The translations under genes and the position numbers were made by a program. The notes under the pieces are model-generated. The model was not told the origin of the DNA. It ran no database searches and saw only the letters and a list, made by a program, of their open reading frames with translations. Shown here one piece after another: positions 42,180-51,531 of a DNA stretch of 64,000 nt. Location: assembly GCF_000346505.1 (NCBI RefSeq), contig NZ_ANOH01000228.1, forward strand, positions 1 through 64,000, written 5' to 3'. Numbering within the stretch: position 1 is the first letter of the stretch; each line of letters starts with the position of its first letter. This stretch comes from Aporhodopirellula sallentina SM41. GTDB lineage: Bacteria > Planctomycetota > Planctomycetia > Pirellulales > Pirellulaceae.

Positions 42180-42427
42180 CCCACTAGGTGCGGTGCATAG
42201 CGTGAATTTCAACAATCCCCCACTAGGTTCGTCGAAAAGCCGCCTTTTTGGCTAACCTAGTGGGGCGAAAAAAGTGACAAAACACGGAACAATTTGACTG
42301 TTTAAAGGCAACTTGTTACAACTGCAAAAGCAACGCGACCCCGTGTTTTACGATGTTTTAAGCTCTGTTTGCAATTTAGCCTCAATTCAAAGCAAGTGAC
42401 AATTTGCGCGATTGAGGGCCTAGTGGG
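42180..42427. repeat. Four copies of CCTAGTGGG around the att site
   Basis: The 9-mer occurs at 42180-42188 and 42219-42227 (as CCCACTAGG), 42256-42264, and 42419-42427 inside the tRNA fragment. The middle two form a hairpin: CCCCACTAGGTT at 42218-42229 pairs with AACCTAGTGGGG at 42254-42265. Likely recombinase or excisionase binding sites. Confidence 0.6.
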
Positions 42428-42464
42428 AGTTAATCCCGTGGAGGTTCGAGTCCTCTCGGCCGCA
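42412..42464 (+). other. att site: 3' fragment of tRNA-Leu(GAG)
   Basis: Anticodon loop TTGAGGG (anticodon GAG), 3' anticodon stem CCTAG, class II variable arm (GGGA-GTTAA-TCCC), T arm around GGTTCGAGTCC, 3' acceptor strand CGGCCGC and discriminator A. The 5' acceptor, D arm and 5' anticodon stem (expected GCGGCCG ... CTAGG) are absent: the sequence to the left is unrelated. This is what an island leaves when it integrates at the anticodon loop. CCA is not encoded. Not a functional tRNA. Confidence 0.82.
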
Positions 42465-42467
42465 TCC

Positions 42468-42496
42468 AAAAAGCCCCGTGACTCACGGGGCTTTTT
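42468..42496 (+). terminator. Intrinsic terminator after the tRNA fragment
   Basis: AAAAAGCCCCGT-GACTC-ACGGGGCTTTTT: a 12-bp perfect stem with flanking A and T runs. It is 4 nt past the tRNA 3' end and was presumably the original tRNA-Leu terminator. Confidence 0.85.
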
Positions 42497-42762
42497 CATG
42501 CGCGGACGGAATCTAAACTTTCCAGCAGAATGATCCGGCCACCCAATCCGTACGGCGCCCAATCAATCCGTACGGTGCCAGCCACCAAACCCGCCAGCAA
42601 GACATGAGATTGCAACAGGGTGCACCGGCGACCTTTCGGGGCGCGAAATAGGGCTGCGCGAAAGACTAGAAGTCGTTGCTGCACAGTTTTTCGCCGGGCC
42701 AACAGATGCCCGCGCAGCAAACAACCTCGCTTGGTGCTCTTGCCTGTTAAGCGGAACAATGA
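42497..42762. other. 266-bp gap right of the att site
   Basis: No gene seen. Two direct copies of CAATCCGTACGG (42544-42555 and 42564-42575) 20 bp apart. This is the start of chromosome-like DNA and the downstream side of the RAYT gene. Confidence 0.45.
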
Positions 42763-43932
42763 CTACGCGGTGAAGCAGGCCTTGCCGAGAGCTTGGCCTC
42801 GGTAGTGGTGACGATCGGTCTGCTCGGCGTGCTCTCGCATCGATTCAGGCCGCCCGACACACACGCTCTTGCCGAAGTACTTCTGCCAATCCCAAACCAA
42901 ATCTCGCCACATCGCTGCGTCAATGCCAACCTCCGCCAACGTCTTGGCGATCGCTTTCGGGATCTCTTGAACTGACGTCGTTCCGTTCTCCGTTCGCTTC
43001 GCCGTCCAGTCCAACAACCGCTTGTACTGCTTCAAGCTCAAATGCAAAAACCCTTTGTCGCTGCTGCGCAAACCACCGGTGTGAGCTTCAGGCTGATCCG
43101 ACAACATGTCTGGCTTCAAACGCAAAGGACTTAGCCATCCGTCACGACGAATCCGTCGTCCCGTCGGGTTTCGGCGTTTCGCCTTACGTTCTCCGCGAAG
43201 CGCCTCAACCGGTGTTTCACGGATCTTGCGTGCGGCTTCTTCCGTAGGGATCGGCTTCAGATCGAAAGCTGCCGACGAGATCATTCCTCCCTTGCTGCCT
43301 TCAATGCGATCGTAGGCACTGGTATGGACACATTCCTCTGGAGTTTCGGCAATCGCTGCCCTGACGGGGTTAAGATCCACGTACATGCTGCAGGCAAGCA
43401 AACCGGCCTCGTCAACAATCCGCTGTGCCTTGAAGCGACCTTCCCAGAAGCGTCCCGTGCACTCGTCTTGCTTGTTCGCCATCCTCGCAATCGGCTCGGC
43501 CAGTGCCCGCATGAACCAAGAGATGTCCGATAGCCGCTGCCGGACTTCGGCCAGTCGCTCCTTGTCTCGCACCAGCGTCTTGACATCGTTCTCGGTCGGT
43601 TCAGCCAAGTGCTCTTCGAGCCTCCGCCCAGGAAAGACCCTCAGCCAACGGATAGCGACCTCTTCATCTGACCACTGAGCACAAACGTCCGGTCGATTAC
43701 GAAGGATCTGATGCATGTGATTACTCATCACCGCGTAGGAAAGCACGTCGACGGCAAAGACCGACGCGAGAGCCTCCATCCTTCGCCGGATCCACTCCTT
43801 GCGGAACGAGTAGTCCTTTCCCGTTGCGTGGTCGATCCCCGCCAGAAAGGCACGTCGCACGCATCGCTGAACGACATGGACAATACAAACTTCGCTCGAA
43901 CCAAACTGTTCGCATCGCTGAGGTCGCGGCAT
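42763..43932 (-). CDS. RAYT-like (Y1/HUH) transposase
   Basis: 389 residues from ATG 43932 (frame open to 43983). HUH-type single-strand transposase signs: SYAVMSNHMHQILRN with the His-x-His pair, and SMYVDLNPVRAA near 200, a motif typical of REP-associated tyrosine transposases. The N-terminus has VVQRCVRRAFLAG. The C-terminal 180 residues are an extra Arg-rich region often present in planctomycete members. Such enzymes act on REP-like palindromes; the GGTGGGTGGCACC repeats around 43995-45322 are possible targets. Frame intact. Confidence 0.85.
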   Translation of the reverse strand: MPRPQRCEQFGSSEVCIVHVVQRCVRRAFLAGIDHATGKDYSFRKEWIRRRMEALASVFAVDVLSYAVMSNHMHQILRNRPDVCAQWSDEEVAIRWLRVFPGRRLEEHLAEPTENDVKTLVRDKERLAEVRQRLSDISWFMRALAEPIARMANKQDECTGRFWEGRFKAQRIVDEAGLLACSMYVDLNPVRAAIAETPEECVHTSAYDRIEGSKGGMISSAAFDLKPIPTEEAARKIRETPVEALRGERKAKRRNPTGRRIRRDGWLSPLRLKPDMLSDQPEAHTGGLRSSDKGFLHLSLKQYKRLLDWTAKRTENGTTSVQEIPKAIAKTLAEVGIDAAMWRDLVWDWQKYFGKSVCVGRPESMREHAEQTDRHHYRGQALGKACFTA

Positions 43933-43994
43933 CTCGAATTCTCCTGAATAGATGAGATGAAACATCCTACCAACTCCCACCACGCTGTCAACGC

Positions 43995-44009
43995 TTGGTG
44001 GGTGGCACC
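43995..44009. repeat. TTGGTGGGTGGCACC repeat, copy near RAYT
   Basis: The 15-mer recurs at 45261-45275 and 45308-45322, with a variant (TGGTGAGTGGCACC) near 45194. Here a partly inverted CCCACCA lies just upstream at about 43975. Confidence 0.6.
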
Positions 44010-44157
44010 ATACAGAACAGATACATCGTATGGAAATGGCTGCACTTCGTGGGTGGCCCTTTTTCTCTCATAAGCGGCCTTCACAACTGGCACGGCCAAA
44101 CGGCATACTTTGAGTGGCCCCGTCGCTTCCACGCAGTTCAACAATGTTGGTGCATGC

Positions 44158-45120
44158 ATGAAACCTCGTTTCCAAAACAGCCTCTCGCTTCCCGAGGGCT
44201 ATCGTTACCTGCATCAGATTGCTCCCACACCACTGGTGCCGGTAACGTTGGAGGACGCTGGCGTGGAAATTTGGTGCAAATTGGAGTTTCTCAATCCGAG
44301 CGGTTCGACAAAGGACCGCATCGCAAGGCATATCATTGAGAAAGCGTGGCGAGCCGGAAAAATCACACGCGGAAGCACCGTCGTCGAGGCATCGAGCGGT
44401 TCGACCAGCATCGCGTTCGCCCTCGCGTGCAGCCAGATGGGACTTCGATTCGTTGCCTTCATTCCTGATTCAGCAACATCCGAACGAGAACTAATCATTC
44501 GAGCGTACGGAGGGATCGTCAAACGGGTTCCTGGCGATATGACGGAGGTGCTTCGTGCGGCAAGGGAAGCCAGCGAGAACGAAGGATGGTTTCTAGGCCA
44601 GCAGTTTTCGAACGAAGACAACACCGAAGCACATCGGCTGTTTACGGGATCCGAGATTCTCTCGCAAATCCCCGGTGGCTGCGTCGACGGCATTGTCAGT
44701 GGAGTCGGCACAGGAGGCACGCTCCGCGGACTGTATGAAGCGTTCCGCAGTGCAGGATGCGAGGTGGGCGCCCACGCTGCAATTCCTTGCGAAGGCAAAC
44801 TCTTCGGAGCCAACGTAGAATGCTGCAGTCTAAGATTCAGTCCGAACGTACCAGGCGTCGCCAATGGCATCAGCGACATTTACGGGCAATGGAATTGCCC
44901 TCATCTCACGGAATGGGAAATCCCCGATGACGAGTGCCTTGAGCTGACCCGCCAGCTATGGGCCAAGGGGTTCCCAGTCGGCCCCAGTTCGGGTCTCAAC
45001 ATGGCTGCGGCGATCCGCGTGGCCGATAGATTGGGAAAAGATTGCGCTGTGGTCACTGTCTTCCCAGATCGGATGGAGCGGTACTTTTCCCACACGGTAT
45101 TCGACGGCATACGGCCCTGA
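44158..45120 (+). CDS. PLP-dependent cysteine synthase-family enzyme
   Basis: 320 residues from ATG 44158 (TTG at 44110 would add 16). Type II PLP fold: the cofactor lysine lies in NPSGSTKDRIA near 45, substrate loop EASSGSTSIAFA near 75, and the phosphate-binding loop GVGTGGTLRG near 185. The enzyme would join a beta-substituted serine (such as O-acetylserine) with a sulphur or other nucleophile; cysteine synthase and cystathionine beta-synthase share this fold. The exact substrate cannot be told. Stand-alone gene; close to the GGTGGGTGGCACC repeats. Confidence 0.85.
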   Translation: MKPRFQNSLSLPEGYRYLHQIAPTPLVPVTLEDAGVEIWCKLEFLNPSGSTKDRIARHIIEKAWRAGKITRGSTVVEASSGSTSIAFALACSQMGLRFVAFIPDSATSERELIIRAYGGIVKRVPGDMTEVLRAAREASENEGWFLGQQFSNEDNTEAHRLFTGSEILSQIPGGCVDGIVSGVGTGGTLRGLYEAFRSAGCEVGAHAAIPCEGKLFGANVECCSLRFSPNVPGVANGISDIYGQWNCPHLTEWEIPDDECLELTRQLWAKGFPVGPSSGLNMAAAIRVADRLGKDCAVVTVFPDRMERYFSHTVFDGIRP

Positions 45121-45431
45121 TATTCCGCGCAGTAGCACTAGCATGCGTGATTCGGCAGACGCCGTGATCCTCTACACGTCAATCGCCAACCGATGGTGAG
45201 TGGCACCACTTGGCAAGGAGCCCGCCGCTAGTTGGTGCATGGCATTGGCTGGAAGGATAGTTGGTGGGTGGCACCGTTTGAAAAATGGGATAGCAGATTG
45301 CCGCGGGTTGGTGGGTGGCACCGTTTGAAAAATGCTTGACACGCTATTGTATTACCAATAAAACAGAATCAACTACCGTTGCGGGGCTGCAGTGGAGCCC
45401 GGTCTACCACTGATATTCAAGGGTATTTGTC
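45121..45431. other. 311-bp gap with direct repeats upstream of DUF1559 gene
   Basis: Holds two direct copies of TTGGTGGGTGGCACCGTTT plus GAAAAATG (45261-45287 and 45308-45334, 27 bp identical, 47-bp spacing) and a diverged copy near 45194. TTGACA-like and TATTGT-like boxes are possible around 45336-45360, but unproven. Confidence 0.55.
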
Positions 45432-46721
45432 ATGATTAGAAATTCGGAGCGACTTCGCCAGGGATTTACCTTGGTGGAGTTGTTGGTTGTGATCGCCATC
45501 ATTGGTGTCTTGGTCGGTCTGTTATTACCTGCGGTTCAAGCCGCACGCGAAGCCGCTCGGCGGATGAGTTGCAGCAACAATTTCAAACAAATTGGCTTGG
45601 CACTGCACAATTACCACTCAGCGTACAAACAGTTGCCACGGCACATGGGCGGCACACGCTCACCGACGAACAAACAGTGGTACTCGGGTGGTGATGGAGC
45701 GCAGGCCGCCAACGCTTCTTCCCTGAGTGTCTTCGTCGGAATGCTGCCGTTCATTGAGCAACAAGCATTGTGGGAGCAAATTTCCAATCCCAACAATACC
45801 TATTGGAACGGATCGTCGGTGGTCAGCCCGATGCCGACAAGTCCATGGAATTCCATGGGGCCTTCACCGCATGAATCACGGTATGTTCCATGGCGTACCC
45901 AGGTTCCTGGCTTTCGATGCCCAAGCGATCCGGGGCAAGGTGAACCATCCTATGGTCGGACGAACTATGCCGCGTGCCTTGGAGACGGAATCAGCTATAC
46001 ATCAACAGGCGTCGGAGCATACAACTCCGCCGGATGGCTCGACGAAGTGTCGGTGGGTTCGAACGCTTGGCAAACTCCAGAAGGTCGTTCGCGTTATACT
46101 CGCGCGGGTTGCCGGGGAGTGTTCGTTCCACGGCAAGACATGCGTTTCCGTGACATCCTCGACGGTCTCGCTAACACCATCATGGCTGGTGAGATCGCCA
46201 CAGACCTAGGCGATCTCGACAAACGAACGATCCCAATGCGAACCGGCAGTCACAACAGTGCCACGACCGGACCTCTCCGCGAGCCCGATGCGTGCACGGA
46301 TCTCGGTTACATCGATCCCGAACGGCCACAGTTTTGGGAAGGATCGCGAGCCTATTCCGGGTCGGGCGCGCCGAGCAATGGCCAAGCCGAACGTCCTCAA
46401 TTTGGACGCGGTTATCGTTGGGCGGTTGGCTCGCCGACCATGACCGGAATGTTGACAGTCCTGCCGCCAAACCGCGAACTCTGCAACGCGTATAATCACG
46501 ATGGCGAGTCCACCGCGACAGCGAGCAGTCGCCACCAAGGAGGTGTCCACGTATTGATGGGCGATGGGGCGGTCAGGTTCATCACCGATTCTATTGAAGC
46601 AGGTGATTCCAGCGCGGACGGAATCTTCCTCAACAATCAACCAGGTGGACCAAGCCCATACGGACTATGGGGCGCGTTGGGATCGCGTGCCGCTAAAGAA
46701 GTGATTGACGAGGAGTTCTAA
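45432..46721 (+). CDS. DUF1559 prepilin-type protein with H-X9-DG end (copy 1)
   Basis: 429 residues. The N-terminus is a type IV pilin-like signal: short basic leader, [20 protein letters not shown], with cleavage before Phe expected. The DUF1559 body follows ([20 protein letters not shown]). The C-terminus has [15 protein letters not shown], which is the H-X9-DG signature of these proteins ([12 protein letters not shown]). They are abundant in planctomycetes, probably exported pseudopilins or surface proteins. Followed 258 bp later by a small lipoprotein gene; the unit is repeated at 48116. Confidence 0.93.
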   Translation: MIRNSERLRQGFTLVELLVVIAIIGVLVGLLLPAVQAAREAARRMSCSNNFKQIGLALHNYHSAYKQLPRHMGGTRSPTNKQWYSGGDGAQAANASSLSVFVGMLPFIEQQALWEQISNPNNTYWNGSSVVSPMPTSPWNSMGPSPHESRYVPWRTQVPGFRCPSDPGQGEPSYGRTNYAACLGDGISYTSTGVGAYNSAGWLDEVSVGSNAWQTPEGRSRYTRAGCRGVFVPRQDMRFRDILDGLANTIMAGEIATDLGDLDKRTIPMRTGSHNSATTGPLREPDACTDLGYIDPERPQFWEGSRAYSGSGAPSNGQAERPQFGRGYRWAVGSPTMTGMLTVLPPNRELCNAYNHDGESTATASSRHQGGVHVLMGDGAVRFITDSIEAGDSSADGIFLNNQPGGPSPYGLWGALGSRAAKEVIDEEF

Positions 46722-46787
46722 TTTTCCTTCTCAACACGACGACTCAATAAAGAAGTCTCGAGTCGCATGGCTCTCGCGTGAACAGAT

Positions 46788-46810
46788 CCAGCATCGGAGT
46801 TCGATGCTGG
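46788..46810 (+). terminator. Stem-loop after DUF1559 copy 1
   Basis: Perfect 9-bp hairpin CCAGCATCG-GAGTT-CGATGCTGG, 66 bp after the stop. No T run follows, so it may be an RNA-stabilising hairpin rather than a terminator. Confidence 0.5.
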
Positions 46811-46979
46811 AACGAAGCATTGGAACGTCGAGTACCCTATCGAATTCTCCAAGATGCCGAGCTAGATGCTTGGTGGACTTCCCGTTCGGTTTACCGCTTT
46901 CACGAGACACCGTTCGTCATCGATGGCATCCGGTGTCTGTCTCTTTTTTTGCTACGCTCACCTTCCCAATGGAATTGAC

Positions 46980-47159
46980 ATGTTGTTCACACGCTTCGCG
47001 CTCGTAGGTTTGTTGGCCTTCTCGTTGTCTTGTGTTACCGGCTGTGGAGGCAGCCAAGAACCTCAACTGGTCGAGGGAGCCGTGATGGATAACGGGGGGA
47101 TGTCCGAGGAAGAACTCAACTTCGACACCCCCGAAGAAGAAACATCGGGCGCCTATTAG
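46980..47159 (+). CDS. Small lipoprotein next to DUF1559 (copy 1)
   Basis: 59 residues from ATG 46980. Signal peptide (FALVGLLAFSLSCVTGCGG) with lipobox VTGC, then an acidic tail (MSEEELNFDTPEEET). It would be lipid-anchored on the membrane surface. The frame is open further upstream but only this start gives a signal peptide. A similar small lipoprotein follows the second DUF1559 gene, so the pair likely works together. Confidence 0.72.
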   Translation: MLFTRFALVGLLAFSLSCVTGCGGSQEPQLVEGAVMDNGGMSEEELNFDTPEEETSGAY

Positions 47160-48115
47160 CAACATGCGCCGCTGCGAACAGGGCGGTTCACAGCGGTAAT
47201 CACTCGCCGGTGAAGCACTCGAGACAGGCTGCCCAACTGCCATCCCCCTGAGACAGGACCAACCATGGCTCCGTTTGAGCCGAGTGCAATGGCGATTTGC
47301 ACAAATGGGTTCGTGGTGGGCCGTTTGGGCGGAGTTTACAAAGGCAGCCGCTTGAAATTCGATTCCCCCTCAGCCGGTGACAAAAACTTTCTCCCCGGCG
47401 TCACCAACCATCCTCTGGTTGGCTAATTGGCTTTTGTCACACGTACCGGCAGACAACGCCCCCAACGGCCCCATAGCCCGGAACATGATGAACTGTTGTC
47501 CCCTTCGTGCACAGCCAAATCGGTCGTCTGAGAAAGCCTTAAGGGAATCTGCAACGCCTTATCGCCAGAGCGATTTATTGCGCACAACCTAGGCAGCTTC
47601 CACCACTTCAAAGTGCGCCCAAAGAGATATATAGGCAGTGCCGCGCATGCTTGAACAGGAGTCCGCGCCACCGTTATCGTCCGCGCACCCACCCACATGG
47701 CAGAGAATCCTGCGCTATCGCAAACATAGTGTTCGCTCACGCGACATTTTCTCCAACCGCATCAACGCTGCCTGTTCCTTTTTGCAATTCGGATGGGGTG
47801 CCTGATACCGGCTCGACGTCTAAAGCAACCGTGATCAAAAAACAGGCACCCAATGCATGCAACACGTGCACGCTTCATTTTGAAAACCCCTAGCGTTGAC
47901 AACAACGGTCACCGAACTGCCTTTACCAAAACGGTCCGCTGTTTGCCTATAGAAGCGACCGAAAGATGTGATGGCATGTCTTTCATGCTCGCTTCATTTC
48001 ATGCAGAGCAATTTTTGCGACCTCCCAATTTCCCTATTGGAAACATCCCAAGATGTCACGTACGTACTGTCCTACCTCTTCGGCACCCCTGATAGTCACA
48101 GGCCCTCCGTCCGAA
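47160..48115. other. 956-bp gap, no convincing gene
   Basis: Lies between the two DUF1559 units. Frames of up to 105 codons on both strands lack any recognisable feature. Structures: GGTGAC/GTCACC around 47377-47406, and a 9-bp inverted repeat GGGTGCCTG/CAGGCACCC (47796-47804 and 47843-47851). Could hold a small RNA or a degraded gene; nothing firm. Confidence 0.4.
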
Positions 48116-49369
48116 ATGACCGACCGCCAATCCCGCCGCGGTTTCACCCTCGTCGAACTGCTAGTTGTCATCGCAATCATCGCTGTTCTCGTCGGCCTTC
48201 TTCTCCCGGCGGTCCAAGCCGCTCGCGAAGCAGCCCGACGGATGAGCTGCAGCAACAACGTCAAGCAACTCGGCTTGGCGCTTCACAACTACCATTCCGC
48301 CTACCAACAACTGCCACGGCAACTGGGCGGCACCAACGGCCACTTCGACAAAGGTAGCACGGGCGGAAACAGCCTTCGCCGATACGCTCCAGGCAACAAC
48401 GGCGGCGAACTGTCGGCGTTGGTCGGTTTGACCCCGTTCTTCGAGCAACAAGCGTTGTGGGAACAAATCTCCAACCCGTATCAAGTCCACGAAGGTACCG
48501 GTGCCGGAAACATCTACCAAGCGATGGGTCCATGGCCAAACCGAACTCTGATCGAATCGGTCAACGCAGCGAGCGGAATGTATGACCCTTGGGTAACAGA
48601 AATCCCAACCTTGCGTTGCCCTAGTGATCCAGGCGTCGGTCTGCCCGCACAAGGCCGCAGTAACTACGGCGTTTGCATGGGCGATTCCATCGACCAAACA
48701 ATCGGCAACAAATATCACCCATACAACGGTTCGATGTACGCCAGCACGACGACGCTGACCAAAATTCAAGCTGCCACTCGCGGTATGTTCCAACCGGAGA
48801 TCGACAACCGATTCCGTGACATTTTGGACGGCTTGTCGAACACGGTAGCGATGGGCGAGTTTGTCACCGACAACGGCGACAAGAACATTCGCACCACCGG
48901 CGTCAAAGGCGTCTCGGTCAAAACAATCGGTGGGGTTCGTGGCTGCGAAGGCTACATCGATCCAGAACGTCCTCTCTACTGGGATGACTCGACGTCGATC
49001 CTTAACTCCGGGAACGTGGAATGGCGACGCGGGATGCGATGGGCTTCCGGGTACGCGATCTTCACCGGCATGTTCACAATCCTGCCGCCCAACCGCGAAA
49101 TCTGCTACTCGTCCGGTTACGTGCAAGGCGACGGGATCCTCACTCCTAGCAGCAACCACCAAGGTGGCTGCCACGTCTTGATGGGCGATGGTGCGGTTCG
49201 ATTCATCACCGATTCGATCGACTCAGGCGATCTCAATCGTGCGATGGTTACCGTCAGCAGCACCAACGGTGACTCGACATTGTCGGTTCCTGGTTCAGCA
49301 AGCCCCTATGGGTTGTGGGGATCACTCGGAACTCGCGCAAGTCGTGAAGTCATCTCCGAAGAGTTTTAG
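48116..49369 (+). CDS. DUF1559 prepilin-type protein with H-X9-DG end (copy 2)
   Basis: 417 residues from ATG 48116 (frame open to 48053). Same layout as copy 1: pilin-like [40 protein letters not shown], and C-terminal [16 protein letters not shown]. The first 90 residues are nearly identical to copy 1; the middle differs. Codon use shows more C-ending codons than copy 1, so not a very recent duplicate. Followed by a terminator-like hairpin and the second small lipoprotein. Confidence 0.93.
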   Translation: MTDRQSRRGFTLVELLVVIAIIAVLVGLLLPAVQAAREAARRMSCSNNVKQLGLALHNYHSAYQQLPRQLGGTNGHFDKGSTGGNSLRRYAPGNNGGELSALVGLTPFFEQQALWEQISNPYQVHEGTGAGNIYQAMGPWPNRTLIESVNAASGMYDPWVTEIPTLRCPSDPGVGLPAQGRSNYGVCMGDSIDQTIGNKYHPYNGSMYASTTTLTKIQAATRGMFQPEIDNRFRDILDGLSNTVAMGEFVTDNGDKNIRTTGVKGVSVKTIGGVRGCEGYIDPERPLYWDDSTSILNSGNVEWRRGMRWASGYAIFTGMFTILPPNREICYSSGYVQGDGILTPSSNHQGGCHVLMGDGAVRFITDSIDSGDLNRAMVTVSSTNGDSTLSVPGSASPYGLWGSLGTRASREVISEEF

Positions 49370-49468
49370 TCACACCACGACCTGTCGGTTGCATTCACGT
49401 CACAAGGTGGCATAGCCTCCTTCACGGAAATCGGTCGCACCGACTTCGTCGTCTTTCAACTATTCAGT

Positions 49469-49508
49469 GCCAACCGACATAATCGGTTGGCGCTGTTTTC
49501 CTTTTTCC
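49469..49508 (+). terminator. Intrinsic terminator/leader hairpin
   Basis: GCCAACCGA-CATAA-TCGGTTGGC (9-bp perfect stem, 49469-49491), then GCTGTTTTCCTTTTTCC. It lies after DUF1559 copy 2 and only 15 nt before the lipoprotein start, so it must be read through or act as attenuator if the two are co-transcribed. Confidence 0.65.
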
Positions 49509-49523
49509 AAGAGATTTTGTCAA

Positions 49524-49694
49524 ATGAAATACGTCATCACCTCCTTCCTGTTCATCGCATGCTTCAGCGCCATCGGTTGCCAAGAATCGGGACCTGAGCT
49601 TGCCTACGACTCAACCGATGTCGAACAGTACCTCGAGGCTCACCCAGAGCTCAAAGAAGAGCAACCATACCACGAGCCATCGAGTGACGAGTAG
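49524..49694 (+). CDS. Small lipoprotein next to DUF1559 (copy 2)
   Basis: 56 residues from ATG 49524. Signal peptide (MKYVITSFLFIACFSAIGCQ) with lipobox AIGC. The acidic tail after the Cys (DSTDVEQYLEAHPELKEEQ) is hydrophilic. Same position and size as the lipoprotein after DUF1559 copy 1. The frame is open upstream but only this start fits a lipoprotein signal. Function unknown; likely a partner of the pilin-like protein. Confidence 0.75.
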   Translation: MKYVITSFLFIACFSAIGCQESGPELAYDSTDVEQYLEAHPELKEEQPYHEPSSDE

Positions 49695-49761
49695 GGAACC
49701 GGCCGCTATCGGCCTTCCCTTCGGATAGACACCTATCACGCCGCACGAGTAACCATTCCAT

Positions 49762-51531
49762 TCACCGGATTCCCAGTTCGGCGATTTCGTCGAGCTGTTT
49801 GCGAGCGCTGCGAAGACTCGCTCCTGCAAATTTGTCTTTCCAGCTTTGACGGTTTTCTCGTCCTGCCCGCTGGACATGATAAAACGCCCACAGGGACACA
49901 CCGATCCCAACACATCCAACGATTAGAGATGGGATCAGTGAATTGGGATGCATAATTTGGTCAAATCCGGCGGCGATTCCCGTTGGAATCCACATTAGCC
50001 ACCACGGGAACCCGATCAGCGGACTCAGACGCAAGTAAATGCTTTGCACGTCCGAAACTCTTCCCTGTACCATTTCAATGGGCTGGAAATAGTCGATTCG
50101 TTTTATTCGGACCATGACGGCGATTGCGGCAGCGATCACGGCAACGCCGTAAACGTGCAGGATCACCCCAGAGACCAACCGGTGCGGGACATCCACATTC
50201 CGTGTCCAGCAAAACGCCCCCAAGACGATCAGCGTAACGCCGAGGAAGATCTGGAACATCTGCCACGCAAACAATGGCCGCAGCGACGCCTGGACTTGGC
50301 TCATCAAGTTGCGACGATCCAACAACATCCGCGCCGCCGGTCCCGACTGCTCGCCAGATCGCGCCTCGGAAATCGCTTCGCGCGAGGGCCGAGACAGATC
50401 GGCGTCTAACGTGACCGCCATTGAGACTTCGCCAGAGTTCGCAATCGACTGCAGATCCGACTTCACATCACTGGCGGCCTGATATCGAAAACGGGGTTCC
50501 TTTTCGAGCGACCGCAAGACGACTTCGTCCAAACGAACGTCTATCGACACCTTCTTCGACGGCGGTGCAAACCGTCCCAACGGTACCTCACCCGTCAACA
50601 GCTCATAGAAGACAACTCCCAGCGAATAGATATCTGCGCGGTGGTCGACGTTGTGAACGCCATCGTACTGCTCCGGAGCCATGTAACGCGGGGTCCCCAT
50701 GACCTGATTAGTTGCCGTCAAAGGTGAAGTCTGATCGGCGTTGCCAATGATCCGAGATAACCCAAAGTCGACAATCTTCACCTCGCCGTTTCGGTTTAAA
50801 AGGATATTCTCCGGTTTGATGTCTCGATGGATCACGCCTTGATCGTGAGCGTACTGCAGTGCATCGCAAAGCTGCGGCACGATGGCTAGAGCTTGCTTGG
50901 GCGACAGTTCACCGGACTGGACAACATTTCGCAGCGTTGTTCCGTCGACGTGTTCCATGAAAAAGTAATACGCTTCACCGATATTCCCGAATTCATACAC
51001 CGAAACGATGTTGGGATGATTCAGTTTCGCGAGCGCCCGAGCCTCGCGTGTGAACCTCAGTGAAAACCGAGCGTCGTGATGAAACTCTTCCGGCAGCAAT
51101 TTCAACGCGACGTCGCGATCGAGCCCCGGTTGTCTGGCCCGATAAACCGCGCCCATCCCTCCGGCACCGAGCAACTCGATCACCTGCAGACTCGGAAACA
51201 ACTTTGCGACTCGGTCGACCGAAGGTGGTGCAAACGGCAAAGCGGACCGTTTCTCCGCCGCGAATGCATCCTCAACAACACCGGCGTGCTCCGGGAAACG
51301 AACGTTGTACTCCTCCTGCGATGGCGACTCGCCCTTTTGCTTTCGATAATCAAGATCCAACGCGATAAGCTCCGCCAGCAAGAGCTCTCGTTGGCCTCCA
51401 TTGTCCACGTCGGCGATTAACGACTCGATCGCAATCGGTTCGCCTGACTGCCACGCGGTTTCAAATCGCTCGCAGTGGTCATCGATCTGTTGCAGGATCG
51501 CGACCGGTAGGTTTTTCTGACGAATGTTCAT
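49762..51531 (-). CDS. Membrane Ser/Thr protein kinase
   Basis: 589 residues. Kinase domain about 115-380: glycine loop LLGAGGMGAVYRA, Lys144 in VALKLLP, catalytic HRDIKPEN with Asp237, DFG at 255-257, and GTPRYMAPEQ. After it, about four membrane helices, for example FQIFLGVTLIVLGAFCW and GVAVIAAAIAVMV. It phosphorylates Ser/Thr of unknown targets. The start overlaps the end of the ECF sigma gene by 53 bp, the usual ECF-kinase pair of planctomycetes, where the kinase may control the sigma factor. Confidence 0.93.
   Translation of the reverse strand: MNIRQKNLPVAILQQIDDHCERFETAWQSGEPIAIESLIADVDNGGQRELLLAELIALDLDYRKQKGESPSQEEYNVRFPEHAGVVEDAFAAEKRSALPFAPPSVDRVAKLFPSLQVIELLGAGGMGAVYRARQPGLDRDVALKLLPEEFHHDARFSLRFTREARALAKLNHPNIVSVYEFGNIGEAYYFFMEHVDGTTLRNVVQSGELSPKQALAIVPQLCDALQYAHDQGVIHRDIKPENILLNRNGEVKIVDFGLSRIIGNADQTSPLTATNQVMGTPRYMAPEQYDGVHNVDHRADIYSLGVVFYELLTGEVPLGRFAPPSKKVSIDVRLDEVVLRSLEKEPRFRYQAASDVKSDLQSIANSGEVSMAVTLDADLSRPSREAISEARSGEQSGPAARMLLDRRNLMSQVQASLRPLFAWQMFQIFLGVTLIVLGAFCWTRNVDVPHRLVSGVILHVYGVAVIAAAIAVMVRIKRIDYFQPIEMVQGRVSDVQSIYLRLSPLIGFPWWLMWIPTGIAAGFDQIMHPNSLIPSLIVGCVGIGVSLWAFYHVQRAGRENRQSWKDKFAGASLRSARKQLDEIAELGIR

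Noticed and set aside
42412-42464. Functional tRNA-Leu
   Set aside because: No 5' acceptor strand, D arm or 5' anticodon stem to the left; only the 3' part is there.
47423-47740. 105-codon minus-strand frame in the 956-bp gap
   Set aside because: No domain, signal or conserved pattern; both strands have similar chance frames here.
48161-49174. 337-codon minus-strand frame opposite DUF1559 copy 2
   Set aside because: Long only because of the codon bias of the DUF1559 gene; the plus strand has the pilin signal and H-X9-DG motif.
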